From Myxococcota bacterium (lineage in GTDB: Bacteria; Myxococcota_A; UBA796), in assembly GCA_029251165.1 (NCBI GenBank), contig JAQXDW010000141.1, positions 55,756 to 119,755 of the forward strand: a stretch of 64,000 nucleotides of DNA, read 5' to 3'. A program made the translations under genes and the position numbers. The notes beneath the pieces are model-generated. The model was not told the origin of the DNA. It did no database searches and saw only the letters and a list, made by a program, of their open reading frames with translations. Shown here in pieces: positions 53,578 through 61,008 of the stretch. Numbering within the stretch: position 1 is the first letter of the stretch; each line of letters begins with the position of its first letter.

Positions 53578-54524
53578 GGCAGCACCGGAAGGAGGCTGAT
53601 GTTCATTAGAGAGATCCCGAGTCCGATCTGGCCGTTGGTCGAGACGCTGAGGACGCCCCCATAGTTGGAGCCGCCAAACGGGACCCGCACGATGCCCACA
53701 GCGGTCAGCCGTGGATCGAGGACGTCGCCGATCTCACCGAAGCTCGCCACCAGGGCCGTGGGAATGCTCACGATGAGCTTTCCGCCGACCAGGATGTCGA
53801 AGAAGTCGACGGCGCGGTAGTGGGAGGCACCCAGGCCGAAGACCGGGTCGAACAGCGAGATGGTGATGCCCGACATCTGGGCGTTGCTCTTGCCCCACTG
53901 CTCGGTCCAGTCCAGGGAGATGTGCTGGCCGGGGTAGATGGCGACGTCGACGAACGCCTGGGTGATGGCGTCTCCGCGCGACCGGCGCTCCAGCTCCTCG
54001 CTGAGCCTGTAGACGCGCTCGGTGTTGGAGACCTCGATGAGATCCGGGTCGATGTTCTGGGCATAGAGCACCCGCCCGGTCCGCAGGTCGACGATGCGAA
54101 CCGCGACCCCGCCGCGATGCTCGTCGATCCAGACCGCAGATCGTGCCGCTGTCGCGGTCCCGCGACTGAGGTCGTCGAGGCGAACGATCTCGTCGAGGCT
54201 GATGGGACCAGCCTGGTAGCGCATGCTGCCCTCTGCGACGTGCGTCCGGGGGGCCATGCAGGCCTCACACAGCCGCAGCCCGCTGGAACCGAAGGCCCCC
54301 TGGAGAGCCTCGATGGCGCGGACGGAGAACCAGCTCAGAGAGTCCTCGTAGCGGGGCTGCGCGCTGACCAGGATCGCCGGCAGGACCGCGTCGGGCGACA
54401 GGGTGCCGTCCTCGACCCGCAGCTCCAGGATCTCCTCGAGCCGATCGAGGGCATCCCGAGTGGTCGCCGGGCCGGCCTGTGCGACCCCGGAGAGGACGCT
54501 GAGCAGCGCGAGGATCAGAACCAA
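53574..54524 (-). CDS. Exported CxxC protein of the MotAB operon (paralogue-like A)
   Basis: The 316-residue protein has signal MVLILALLSVLSGVAQAG. A CxxC pair occurs in LRLCEACMAPRTHV, followed by SMRYQAGPISLDEIVRLDD and then VRIVDLRTGRVLYAQNIDP. The C-terminal ~120 residues alternate strand and turn (GITISLFDPVFGLGASHYRAV) and may form a barrel or beta-sandwich. The CxxC plus downstream layout resembles the neighbouring upstream gene, suggesting distant paralogues. The function is unknown. It overlaps both neighbours by 4-10 bases. Confidence 0.75.
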   Translation of the reverse strand: MVLILALLSVLSGVAQAGPATTRDALDRLEEILELRVEDGTLSPDAVLPAILVSAQPRYEDSLSWFSVRAIEALQGAFGSSGLRLCEACMAPRTHVAEGSMRYQAGPISLDEIVRLDDLSRGTATAARSAVWIDEHRGGVAVRIVDLRTGRVLYAQNIDPDLIEVSNTERVYRLSEELERRSRGDAITQAFVDVAIYPGQHISLDWTEQWGKSNAQMSGITISLFDPVFGLGASHYRAVDFFDILVGGKLIVSIPTALVASFGEIGDVLDPRLTAVGIVRVPFGGSNYGGVLSVSTNGQIGLGISLMNISLLPVLP

Positions 54525-55708
54525 AACGTCACCTCCGTGCCGAACGACTGGAAGCTGACGCCGCCGACGTAGAGGTACTCGCCGAGGTTGGCGGAGTTGC
54601 GCAGGTAGGGAAGGGTCTCCAGAAAGCCCGACATGCCGATGCGGTTGCCGACGCGGAGGTCGAGGCCGAAGTGGAAGGCGCCGAGCGTGTTGCGGGGGTC
54701 GTCGCCGTCGGCGTTGGCGAGCAGCTCAGCAGTGGTCAGCGCCTCCTCTCGAAACGCCGCGGTCGCCGGCCCCCAGACGGTCATCGCCCCGACCCCGAAG
54801 AAGCCGTAGAGGTCCGGCCGGGTCAGGGAGCGGGAGCGTCCCGTCAGCAGGCGGCTGACCCGCGACTGGACCATGATGCCCTGGTAGGCCTGGGGAACGA
54901 AGCTGTAGCCGAGGAGGATGCTGGAGGTCCACAGCCGCGCATCGGTGGTGCCCAGCTCCACTCCGGTCTGGAGCCAGAAGAACGGCGGGGGCGCGAGCCC
55001 AGCGTCACCGCCGCGGGCATACGCGCGCACCGCCACCCGAAGCGGCACGATGATCGCACCCCGGCTGCGCAGGACGTCGAGGTACTCCTGGCGGGCCTCT
55101 GCCGCCGACTTCAGGCCCGATGACTCCCGCAGCAGCGCCGCAGTCGAGCCGGAGGAGGAGATGGTGTGGCTCCAGACAATCGGCAGCTCGGGGGTGAGCC
55201 GGGTGAGCCGGGCGCGCAGGACCAGGAAGGCACCCTCAGCCTCCACGTCGATGAACAGCGCGTGGCGATCGATGCCGCTGATGCGCTCCAGGACGTCGGG
55301 GTTGTCCAGTCCCCGAGAGACCACGGTGCCCTCAGGGCCGGAGTGGACCACGACCGCAGTGCACTCTGGACAGTGAACAAGCTGGACGTTGGTGATCGGG
55401 TTGGCGACGAGGACCGAGGCGATGTGGTTCTCGACGAGGGCCTGCATTCCGGTGCCCAGTCCGACCGGCACGGTGACACCAGCGAGCACGACCGGAGTGG
55501 CAGTGGCAAACACCGGCTCCTGGGTCCAGCCGTAGACCAGCTCGTCGATGAGGTCGAAGGTGACGAGGTGGACCTCGTCAGCGATCTCTCGGCGCGCACG
55601 CTCCAGCTCCGCCCGCATCGTGGACTCTTCGGGGCTCTCCGCCCACGCCGGAGCCGCAGCCACCAAGACCGCCCACACCAGGATCAGCAGCACCCTCACT
55701 GAAGCCAT
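54515..55708 (-). CDS. Exported CxxC protein with C-terminal barrel (paralogue-like B)
   Basis: The 397-residue protein has signal MASVRVLLILVWAVLVAAAPAWA. A CxxC pair lies in LVHCPECTAVVVHS near residue 115, followed by a segment on GLDNPDVLERI and by strands (FLVLRARLTRLTPELPIVWS). The last ~170 residues look like an outer-membrane barrel, and the protein ends EVTFWF, a terminal aromatic as recognised by BAM. It therefore may tether periplasmic parts to the outer membrane. It overlaps the previous gene by 13 bases and the next by 10. Confidence 0.77.
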   Translation of the reverse strand: MASVRVLLILVWAVLVAAAPAWAESPEESTMRAELERARREIADEVHLVTFDLIDELVYGWTQEPVFATATPVVLAGVTVPVGLGTGMQALVENHIASVLVANPITNVQLVHCPECTAVVVHSGPEGTVVSRGLDNPDVLERISGIDRHALFIDVEAEGAFLVLRARLTRLTPELPIVWSHTISSSGSTAALLRESSGLKSAAEARQEYLDVLRSRGAIIVPLRVAVRAYARGGDAGLAPPPFFWLQTGVELGTTDARLWTSSILLGYSFVPQAYQGIMVQSRVSRLLTGRSRSLTRPDLYGFFGVGAMTVWGPATAAFREEALTTAELLANADGDDPRNTLGAFHFGLDLRVGNRIGMSGFLETLPYLRNSANLGEYLYVGGVSFQSFGTEVTFWF

Positions 55709-56343
55709 GCCCAGCCACCGTCGGTGCAGAGTCCAGCGTGCAGGATCGTCTCGCGGGGATCGCGGATGACCATCGCGAGCAGGGCATCTTCGGGACCGAC
55801 GCTGCCGTTGGCGATGTAGCGCTCACAGGCGGCCGGCCAGGCATCCGCTGGCGCCAGCCGCGTGATGATGCCGACGTCTCCGACCGCGAGCCTCGGCGCA
55901 CGATCGGTCACGGAGAGTCCCTGGCGGACCAGGGCGTTCTTGGTGGCGAAGCTGATCTTCGCAGAGACCTCAGCGTCCGGGTAGTGCGTCTCGACCAGCC
56001 AGCGCCGCGCAGAGAGCTCTGGATGCAAGGCATCCGCGAGATCCGCCACCTGCGCAGTGCGGTCATCGAGGGAGGAGAGGATGGCCTCATCCAGCGCAGG
56101 GCGACTGCCCGGGGCCATCAGGCGCTCCTGGCAGAGGACCGCGCTGCGCTCGACGTACTCCCCGCGCGGCGCATCGGCGCGGACCCGGCCGGGGTAGCGA
56201 CGACTGGCAGTGGTGACGCTCTCCCGCTGGCAGTCATACAGGCGGGACGATGCCCGGCTGTGGACCAGTCCTGGTGAGGGGTCATCGGGCAGGATGAACG
56301 GCAGGATCGCCAGAGAGATGAGCAGGGTGAGGCCTATCTCCAC
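55696..56343 (-). CDS. Exported uncharacterised protein of the MotAB operon
   Basis: The 215-residue protein begins with a hydrophobic helix (MEIGLTLLISLAILPFIL), a signal peptide or anchor. The mature part has scattered Cys and a helical centre (ALDEAILSSLDDRTAQVADLADAL in outline). No family is recognised. It overlaps the upstream lipoprotein by 10 bases and the downstream gene by 13, so it belongs to the same translational unit. Confidence 0.7.
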   Translation of the reverse strand: MEIGLTLLISLAILPFILPDDPSPGLVHSRASSRLYDCQRESVTTASRRYPGRVRADAPRGEYVERSAVLCQERLMAPGSRPALDEAILSSLDDRTAQVADLADALHPELSARRWLVETHYPDAEVSAKISFATKNALVRQGLSVTDRAPRLAVGDVGIITRLAPADAWPAACERYIANGSVGPEDALLAMVIRDPRETILHAGLCTDGGWAWLQ

Positions 56344-57014
56344 GTCGCCCCCTCCGGGGTCGCTTCCTGGAGCACCTGCTGCTGCATCTTTGCGTTGAAC
56401 ACCAGCTGGCTGAGCTGGCTGTACATGTCATCGGAGAGGTCGCGGTTGGCGGCCTCCTTGGAGAGCTTCTCTTCATCCTCGCGCCACAGCCAGTCCAGCA
56501 GCTTGTTGCCCGCCCAGACCGAGATCCCGAACCGGCGGATCAGCCGCCCCTGGAGGGTATCGGTGAGCAGGAGGAAGCCCTCCCCGTCTCGGATGGTGAC
56601 GTCCTGAGCGAAGGAGAACTCAGTGACCGCAGGGACGAAGGTGAAGGTCGAGTAGCACAGCAGCCACAGCAGCGGGTCGTTCGACTCATGGATCCGCCGC
56701 GACCGAAGCTCAACGATCAGCTCCGCGCCGTCGCTGCGGTCCTCCGTAGTGTCCAGACCATCGAGGGCATCGCCGACCCGAAGAGTCTTCTCAGAGACGG
56801 TGCGCACCTGAGCCCCCTGGTTGGAGAACAGCGCGCCGACGTTGCGGCAGAGGCGGGCGGCGTCCTGGGGGCCGAGCTGATCGCCCGGAACACAGTGAAC
56901 GATCACCGCCATGTTCACGAGGTTCGCCGCCTTGGTGTCGACCACGATCGGTCGATGCAGACCGCTCATCGGCTGGTAGGTCTGAACGCAGCCGGTCGCC
57001 AGGAGGCCCAGCAC
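56334..57014 (-). CDS. Lipoprotein, first gene of the MotAB operon
   Basis: The GTG at 57014 gives 226 residues starting MLGLLATGC (lipobox LATGC). The frame stays open upstream and would add the basic stretch KARDLRGRLITRCLP, a better signal n-region, so the true start may be a non-ATG codon slightly upstream; this is unresolved. The mature domain includes MAVIVHCVPGDQLGPQDAARLCRNVGALF, an alpha/beta segment with paired Cys, and AELIVELRSRRIHES, recalling lipoproteins that resemble the FlgO/LPP20-type fold. It is probably an outer-membrane component. The 232 bases upstream are gene-free and should hold the operon promoter. Confidence 0.72.
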   Translation of the reverse strand: MLGLLATGCVQTYQPMSGLHRPIVVDTKAANLVNMAVIVHCVPGDQLGPQDAARLCRNVGALFSNQGAQVRTVSEKTLRVGDALDGLDTTEDRSDGAELIVELRSRRIHESNDPLLWLLCYSTFTFVPAVTEFSFAQDVTIRDGEGFLLLTDTLQGRLIRRFGISVWAGNKLLDWLWREDEEKLSKEAANRDLSDDMYSQLSQLVFNAKMQQQVLQEATPEGATWR

Positions 57015-57246
57015 CGGGAGGCACCGCGTGATCAGCCGACCTCGGAGGTCGCGGGCCTTGTCAGAGGCGGAGGGCTTCGGGATGAGGATGGGGAGTATCC
57101 AGGTGTTCGATGAGAGCAGTCAGGAGAGACTCAGGCTGACGATAGTAGCTGAGGACGTCGTGATGTGCTGGTGATGCCCATCACACGATTGAAAGTGTAG
57201 GGGGAAGGAGCGGACAGGCCCAAGCGAGCACCCGAACGGCAGCACA

Positions 57247-57582
57247 CTACGGACACTCTGCCCAATTGTCCGACCACTGCTCCCAGCCCGCCGGAACGCA
57301 GCCACCGAAGGAGTAGACATCGCCTGGATTCGCGGGGTCATAGCCAAAGCTCATCGCAGCATCGCAGGCATCGTCAGACGACATACACCCAAGGTCCATG
57401 CCCGAGGCGGAGTAGTCGGCGCAGACTCCGTCGGCGGTCTCCTCGGTCGGGTAGCCCTCGATGGTGGTGCAGGAGTCATCGCTGGCACACTCTCCGGGGG
57501 TCAGCGACGCGCAGTCGACAGCGCCGCCGGTCTCCTTCTCAGCATCCCCGCATCCCGTCGCAAGCAGCAGCAGCCATCGCAT
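57247..57582 (-). CDS. Small Cys-rich lipoprotein
   Basis: The ATG at 57582 follows AGAGGAGA and gives a 111-residue protein: signal MRWLLLLATGC, then a mature domain with eight more Cys (for example DCASLTPGECASDDSCTTIEG and GGCVPAGWEQW), an even number consistent with four disulfides. It resembles small Asp/Cys-rich lipoproteins common in myxobacteria; no activity can be assigned. It stands alone, separated by 232 bases from the MotAB operon start. Confidence 0.72.
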   Translation of the reverse strand: MRWLLLLATGCGDAEKETGGAVDCASLTPGECASDDSCTTIEGYPTEETADGVCADYSASGMDLGCMSSDDACDAAMSFGYDPANPGDVYSFGGCVPAGWEQWSDNWAECP

Positions 57583-57754
57583 ATCCATCTCCTCTGGTTC
57601 TACGGTCATAAAGCAAGATCTGTTCCAAAGGAAGAACGCCAACGATGCTCACCATGCCCACAAGACCGGGGCAGACATGTCGGGGTCTCATGGCGCGAGC
57701 ACGCGGGCTCTCCGCAGCCTCGCTGCCGATGAACCGTCCCCCGTGTCGCGACTA

Positions 57755-57776
57755 AAACAGTCAGCATTGACGGTTT
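57755..57776. promoter_or_regulatory. TetR operator copy 1
   Basis: AAACAGTCA, a four-base spacer GCAT, then TGACGGTTT form a nine-base inverted repeat with one mismatch. It matches copy 2 at 57792-57813, with centres 37 bases apart. It lies upstream of the TetR gene at 57823. Confidence 0.75.
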
Positions 57777-57791
57777 ACTCCGACTCAGCTA

Positions 57792-57813
57792 AAACAGTCA
57801 CCACTGACTGTTT
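57792..57813. promoter_or_regulatory. TetR operator copy 2
   Basis: A perfect inverted repeat, AAACAGTCA and TGACTGTTT around CCAC, ends nine bases before the TetR start codon. Binding here would block the ribosome site region and promoter, giving autoregulation together with control of the coupled hydroxylase gene. Confidence 0.82.
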
Positions 57814-57822
57814 CGGAGCACC

Positions 57823-58410
57823 ATGTCACGCCAACCTCGCGCAGAGGCCACCCGAGCCCGCCTCCTCAGCGCAACCCTGGAGTCTCTCCACGAGCGCGGC
57901 TACTCCGGCACCTCCACCCAGGAGGTCTGCCGTCGGGCCGGCGTCTCGCGCGGCACCCTGCTCCACCACTTCCCCACCCGCATCGATCTGCTCGTCGCCG
58001 CCCTGGACACCATCCTCAGCGAGCGGGTCGCAGGGTTCGTGGATGCACACCAGGGCGCGTCCATGCCGCTCCCGATCCTTCTCCGCCGCCTCTGGGGCCA
58101 GTGGGAAGGGCCGGTGTACGCCGCCTGGCTGGAGCTGGCGGTCGCCGCGCGCACCGAGCCGGCACTTCAGGCGCCGATGCGCAGCGTCATGGCCCGGTTC
58201 GATGCCGATATCCTCGCCGCATTTCAGACCCTTGTCGACACCGATGGTCTGCCTCCGCAGGTCGCTGCGGTGATCCCATTCCTGACGTTTGCGGTATTTA
58301 ACGGCCTCGCAGTAGGGTGGGGCTACAACGACTCGGGGCAGGAAGAGCCTGTCCTGGAGCTTCTGGAGCGGCTCGCCGGGCTGCTGCCGATCCTGAGAGG
58401 TGTTCTGTGA
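57823..58410 (+). CDS. TetR-family regulator of the adjacent hydroxylase gene
   Basis: The 195-residue TetR protein has a typical N-terminal domain: RARLLSATLESLHERGYSGTS, then EVCRRAGVSRGTLLHHFPTR. Two identical-architecture palindromes directly upstream are its likely operators. Its stop overlaps the GTG start of the fatty acid hydroxylase gene (GTGA), so regulator and enzyme are translated together. A lipid or sterol-like inducer is inferred from that pairing. Confidence 0.93.
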   Translation: MSRQPRAEATRARLLSATLESLHERGYSGTSTQEVCRRAGVSRGTLLHHFPTRIDLLVAALDTILSERVAGFVDAHQGASMPLPILLRRLWGQWEGPVYAAWLELAVAARTEPALQAPMRSVMARFDADILAAFQTLVDTDGLPPQVAAVIPFLTFAVFNGLAVGWGYNDSGQEEPVLELLERLAGLLPILRGVL

Positions 58411-59612
58411 CCGAGCTTCAGATGCTGGCGGTTGGCTATGTCTTCTTCGTCCTGCTCATCGGAGTGGAGATCGCTGTCAGTCTCTACCGTCGCGACGGGG
58501 TCTACCGACTGGGTGAGATGATCGTCAACGTCGGACACGGCGTGCTCTACCAGATCGTCGACCACTTCACCGCGGCCCTCATCGCCCTGCCGGCGATCGC
58601 CCTCGCTGGGCTGGTGACCTGGCCGCTGCTGCCGGTGGATGCCTGGTGGGGCTGGCTCATCGGGCTCATCCTGTTCGACCTGAGCACCTACTGGGTCCAC
58701 CGCCACCACCACGAGATCCACCTGCTGTGGGCGATCCACGGCACCCACCACGCCGCAGAGGACTTCAACCTCGCCGCAGCGCTGCGGCAGCCGGCCTTCC
58801 AGCGCGCCTTCGGGTGGCTCTGGCGGCTTCCCCTGGCGCTGGTCATGCCGGCGGAGATGATCATCGGCGTCGTGGTGTTCGACTTCCTCTACCAGTTCCT
58901 CCAGCACACCCGGTACGTGCCCTCCCTCGGCCCCATCGGGTGGGTCTTCAACACCCCCTCCCATCACCGGGTCCACCACGGCCGGGAGGCGAAGTACCTC
59001 GACAAGAACTACGGCGGGATCCTCATCATCTGGGATCGCCTCTTTGGAACCTTCAAGGCTGAGGAGGAGGAGCCGACCTACGGCATCACCCGCCCCATCG
59101 GCAGCATCAACGCCGCCTGGGGCAACCTCGCGATGTTCGTCGATCTGCACCGTGCCGCTGCGCCGCTGTCGGTCCGAGACACCCTCTCCGCGTGGCTGTC
59201 CGGTCCCGAGCGGCTCTCCCAGCTCCGCCCTGACCTGCCCGCGCTCCCGCTGGATGGCTGGTCTGATGCAGACACCCCCCGCGCTGTCCGGGCCTACGTC
59301 ATCATCACAGCGCCCATCGCGACGCCGCTGCTGGGCTGGATGCTGATGTCCGGCAGCGCCCTGAGCCTGTCGCTCCAGCTCCTCGCAACCTCCATCCTGG
59401 TGCTCTCGGTGGTCTGCGCTGGCGGACTGCTGGAGCGGAAGTGGTGGGCTGCTGGTGCGGAGGCTGGGCGCATCCTGCTGGCCGCCGTCGGCAGCAGCTT
59501 CTTGCTGACCACCCCGTGGCCTCTGGTGGCTGGCGCGGTGCTGCTGGCGGGGCTCGCCGCCTCCCAGCTCACTGCGAGCCGCGCGGGGCCTTCACCGGCC
59601 ATCGCGAATTAG
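58407..59612 (+). CDS. Fatty acid hydroxylase/sterol desaturase-family membrane enzyme
   Basis: The GTG at 58407 overlaps the TetR stop and gives 401 residues. About five transmembrane helices enclose the di-iron histidine motifs HRHHHEIHLLWAIHGTHH (near 98-115) and HHRVHHG (near 186), as in the fatty acid hydroxylase/sterol desaturase family including alkylglycerol monooxygenase-like proteins. These enzymes hydroxylate or desaturate C-H bonds of membrane lipids with oxygen. A C-terminal extension adds about three hydrophobic helices beyond the usual core. The substrate is unknown; with the PUFA cluster the organism clearly makes special lipids, but the link is inferred. Confidence 0.88.
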   Translation: MTELQMLAVGYVFFVLLIGVEIAVSLYRRDGVYRLGEMIVNVGHGVLYQIVDHFTAALIALPAIALAGLVTWPLLPVDAWWGWLIGLILFDLSTYWVHRHHHEIHLLWAIHGTHHAAEDFNLAAALRQPAFQRAFGWLWRLPLALVMPAEMIIGVVVFDFLYQFLQHTRYVPSLGPIGWVFNTPSHHRVHHGREAKYLDKNYGGILIIWDRLFGTFKAEEEEPTYGITRPIGSINAAWGNLAMFVDLHRAAAPLSVRDTLSAWLSGPERLSQLRPDLPALPLDGWSDADTPRAVRAYVIITAPIATPLLGWMLMSGSALSLSLQLLATSILVLSVVCAGGLLERKWWAAGAEAGRILLAAVGSSFLLTTPWPLVAGAVLLAGLAASQLTASRAGPSPAIAN

Positions 59613-59739
59613 CCAGGAGCACACACTCATTGCTCCCAGCAGCCCCAAAAAGAACGCAGAGACGTGTTGGCATGCCCACGGACAGCGCTACGTAATTCAT
59701 GCAAGCGAGACATGAACAGAACAGCAAACGAGGCGTTCC

Positions 59740-59997
59740 ATGATACTTCTCTCTCTTACACTCATGGGTACCCCTGTGGAAGAAGCTCCTCAGCAGAGCA
59801 CGCCAGCCATGGTCCAGCAGGAGTCAGTTCGTGAGGGACTGATCCGCCGCAGCAGCAGCCCCCAGACCCCCCTCCTCAGCCGCAGCCGCTGGTCTCCCCG
59901 CCGGCTCATCCCCCGCAACCACGTGGCCGATGCGCTGTTCTCTGGGGACACCCCCAGCGAGGTTCCCGGAGACCGCGCCGGCGGGATCAACCCGTAG
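59740..59997 (+). CDS. Small exported basic peptide, hypothetical
   Basis: An 85-residue frame with ACGAGG upstream of its ATG begins with a hydrophobic segment (MILLSLTLMGTP) and continues as a basic, Arg/Ser-rich, low-complexity sequence. Third-position GC in the second half matches real genes here. No homologue is recognised. It lies alone between the hydroxylase and the next lipoprotein, so it could also be non-coding. Confidence 0.45.
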   Translation: MILLSLTLMGTPVEEAPQQSTPAMVQQESVREGLIRRSSSPQTPLLSRSRWSPRRLIPRNHVADALFSGDTPSEVPGDRAGGINP

Positions 59998-60050
59998 CGG
60001 CCCGCGCCGGGATTCTCCTGCGGCATGCCGCAGTCGCGGTAGAGGACTCC

Positions 60051-60980
60051 ATGCCCTCCACGCTCCTCATGCTCTTCCTCCTCGGCTGCCAAGCCGGTGC
60101 CCAGCCCTCGGAGATCGCCCGCTCACAGGCCCCCGATGGGTTCTGGGATCACTGGGGGGATGGCGCTGCGGAGGTCTCTGGATACCAGCTGACTCAGCCC
60201 CGCTACGGCGAGTCGCGGTCGGGAGAAGTGGTCATGGTCTTCGTGACCGAGACGCTCACCCACGCACAGCGGGTCAAGTCTGACGGCGGGCACCGCGACG
60301 AGTATACGGTCCTCAAGCTCAACGAGGTCCGCGACTTTCAGACCGGCATCTACGACTACAACACGATGATCAGCGTCTTTGTCCCGCTCTCCGGGATCCT
60401 GCCGCGCGGGCTGGTCAGCCGGCTGAGCTTCTCGATGCAGGAGTGGTGCGGCCACATGTATGCCGACCTCGTCGCAGAGCACGACCTCGGCTCCGATCCC
60501 GACACCCTGCGCCTGACGGGGCGGGGCTACTTCGACGGCGAGTCCAGCGAGGACCGCGCGCTGGATGCTCCCGACGGCGGGGTGGTCGCAGAGGCGCTGC
60601 CCGTGCTGGTCCGCGGACTGGTCGGAGAGCTGCTCCCGCCAGGAACCTCCCGCACGGTGCCCTACCTCCCCCGCCTGCTCGACAGCCGGCTGCTGCACGA
60701 TCGCCTGGACTGGACCACCGCGACCCTCACCCGCAGCGCACAGCCAGCTCCCCTCACCGTGCCCGCTGGCGACTTCACCGCCTGGCGCATCACCGTGTCA
60801 CCCGCACGCGGCGCCGCGACGACCTGGCATGTCGAGCAGGCTCCCCCCCACCGGCTGCTCGGCTGGCAGAGCGAGACCGGTGAGGCCGCCTGGATGACCG
60901 GGAGCATGCGGACCCGGTACTGGCAGCACAGCCGAGAGGGCGACGAGTCGCTTCGGAGCGCGCTGGGGCTGCCGGAGTGA
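60051..60980 (+). CDS. Lipoprotein of an uncharacterised family
   Basis: The 309-residue protein has signal MPSTLLMLFLLGC. The mature part includes AEVSGYQLTQPRYGESRSGEVVMVFVTE, then VLKLNEVRDFQTGIYDYNTM and SFSMQEWCGHMYADL (given here as separate segments). This order is one I recall from widespread uncharacterised lipoproteins sometimes misannotated as septum inhibitor Maf. The N-terminal part likely forms a beta-rich lipid- or ligand-binding fold. The stop codon falls in a short tandem duplication. The function is unknown. Confidence 0.75.
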   Translation: MPSTLLMLFLLGCQAGAQPSEIARSQAPDGFWDHWGDGAAEVSGYQLTQPRYGESRSGEVVMVFVTETLTHAQRVKSDGGHRDEYTVLKLNEVRDFQTGIYDYNTMISVFVPLSGILPRGLVSRLSFSMQEWCGHMYADLVAEHDLGSDPDTLRLTGRGYFDGESSEDRALDAPDGGVVAEALPVLVRGLVGELLPPGTSRTVPYLPRLLDSRLLHDRLDWTTATLTRSAQPAPLTVPAGDFTAWRITVSPARGAATTWHVEQAPPHRLLGWQSETGEAAWMTGSMRTRYWQHSREGDESLRSALGLPE

Positions 60981-61004
60981 GACTGCCGGAGTGAGACTGC
61001 CGGA
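60969..61004 (+). repeat. 14-base tandem repeat over a stop codon
   Basis: About 2.6 copies of CTGCCGGAGTGAGA start inside the last codons of the upstream lipoprotein gene. Its in-frame TGA belongs to the first copy. It looks like a simple local duplication. Confidence 0.9.
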
Positions 61005-61008
61005 TGGA

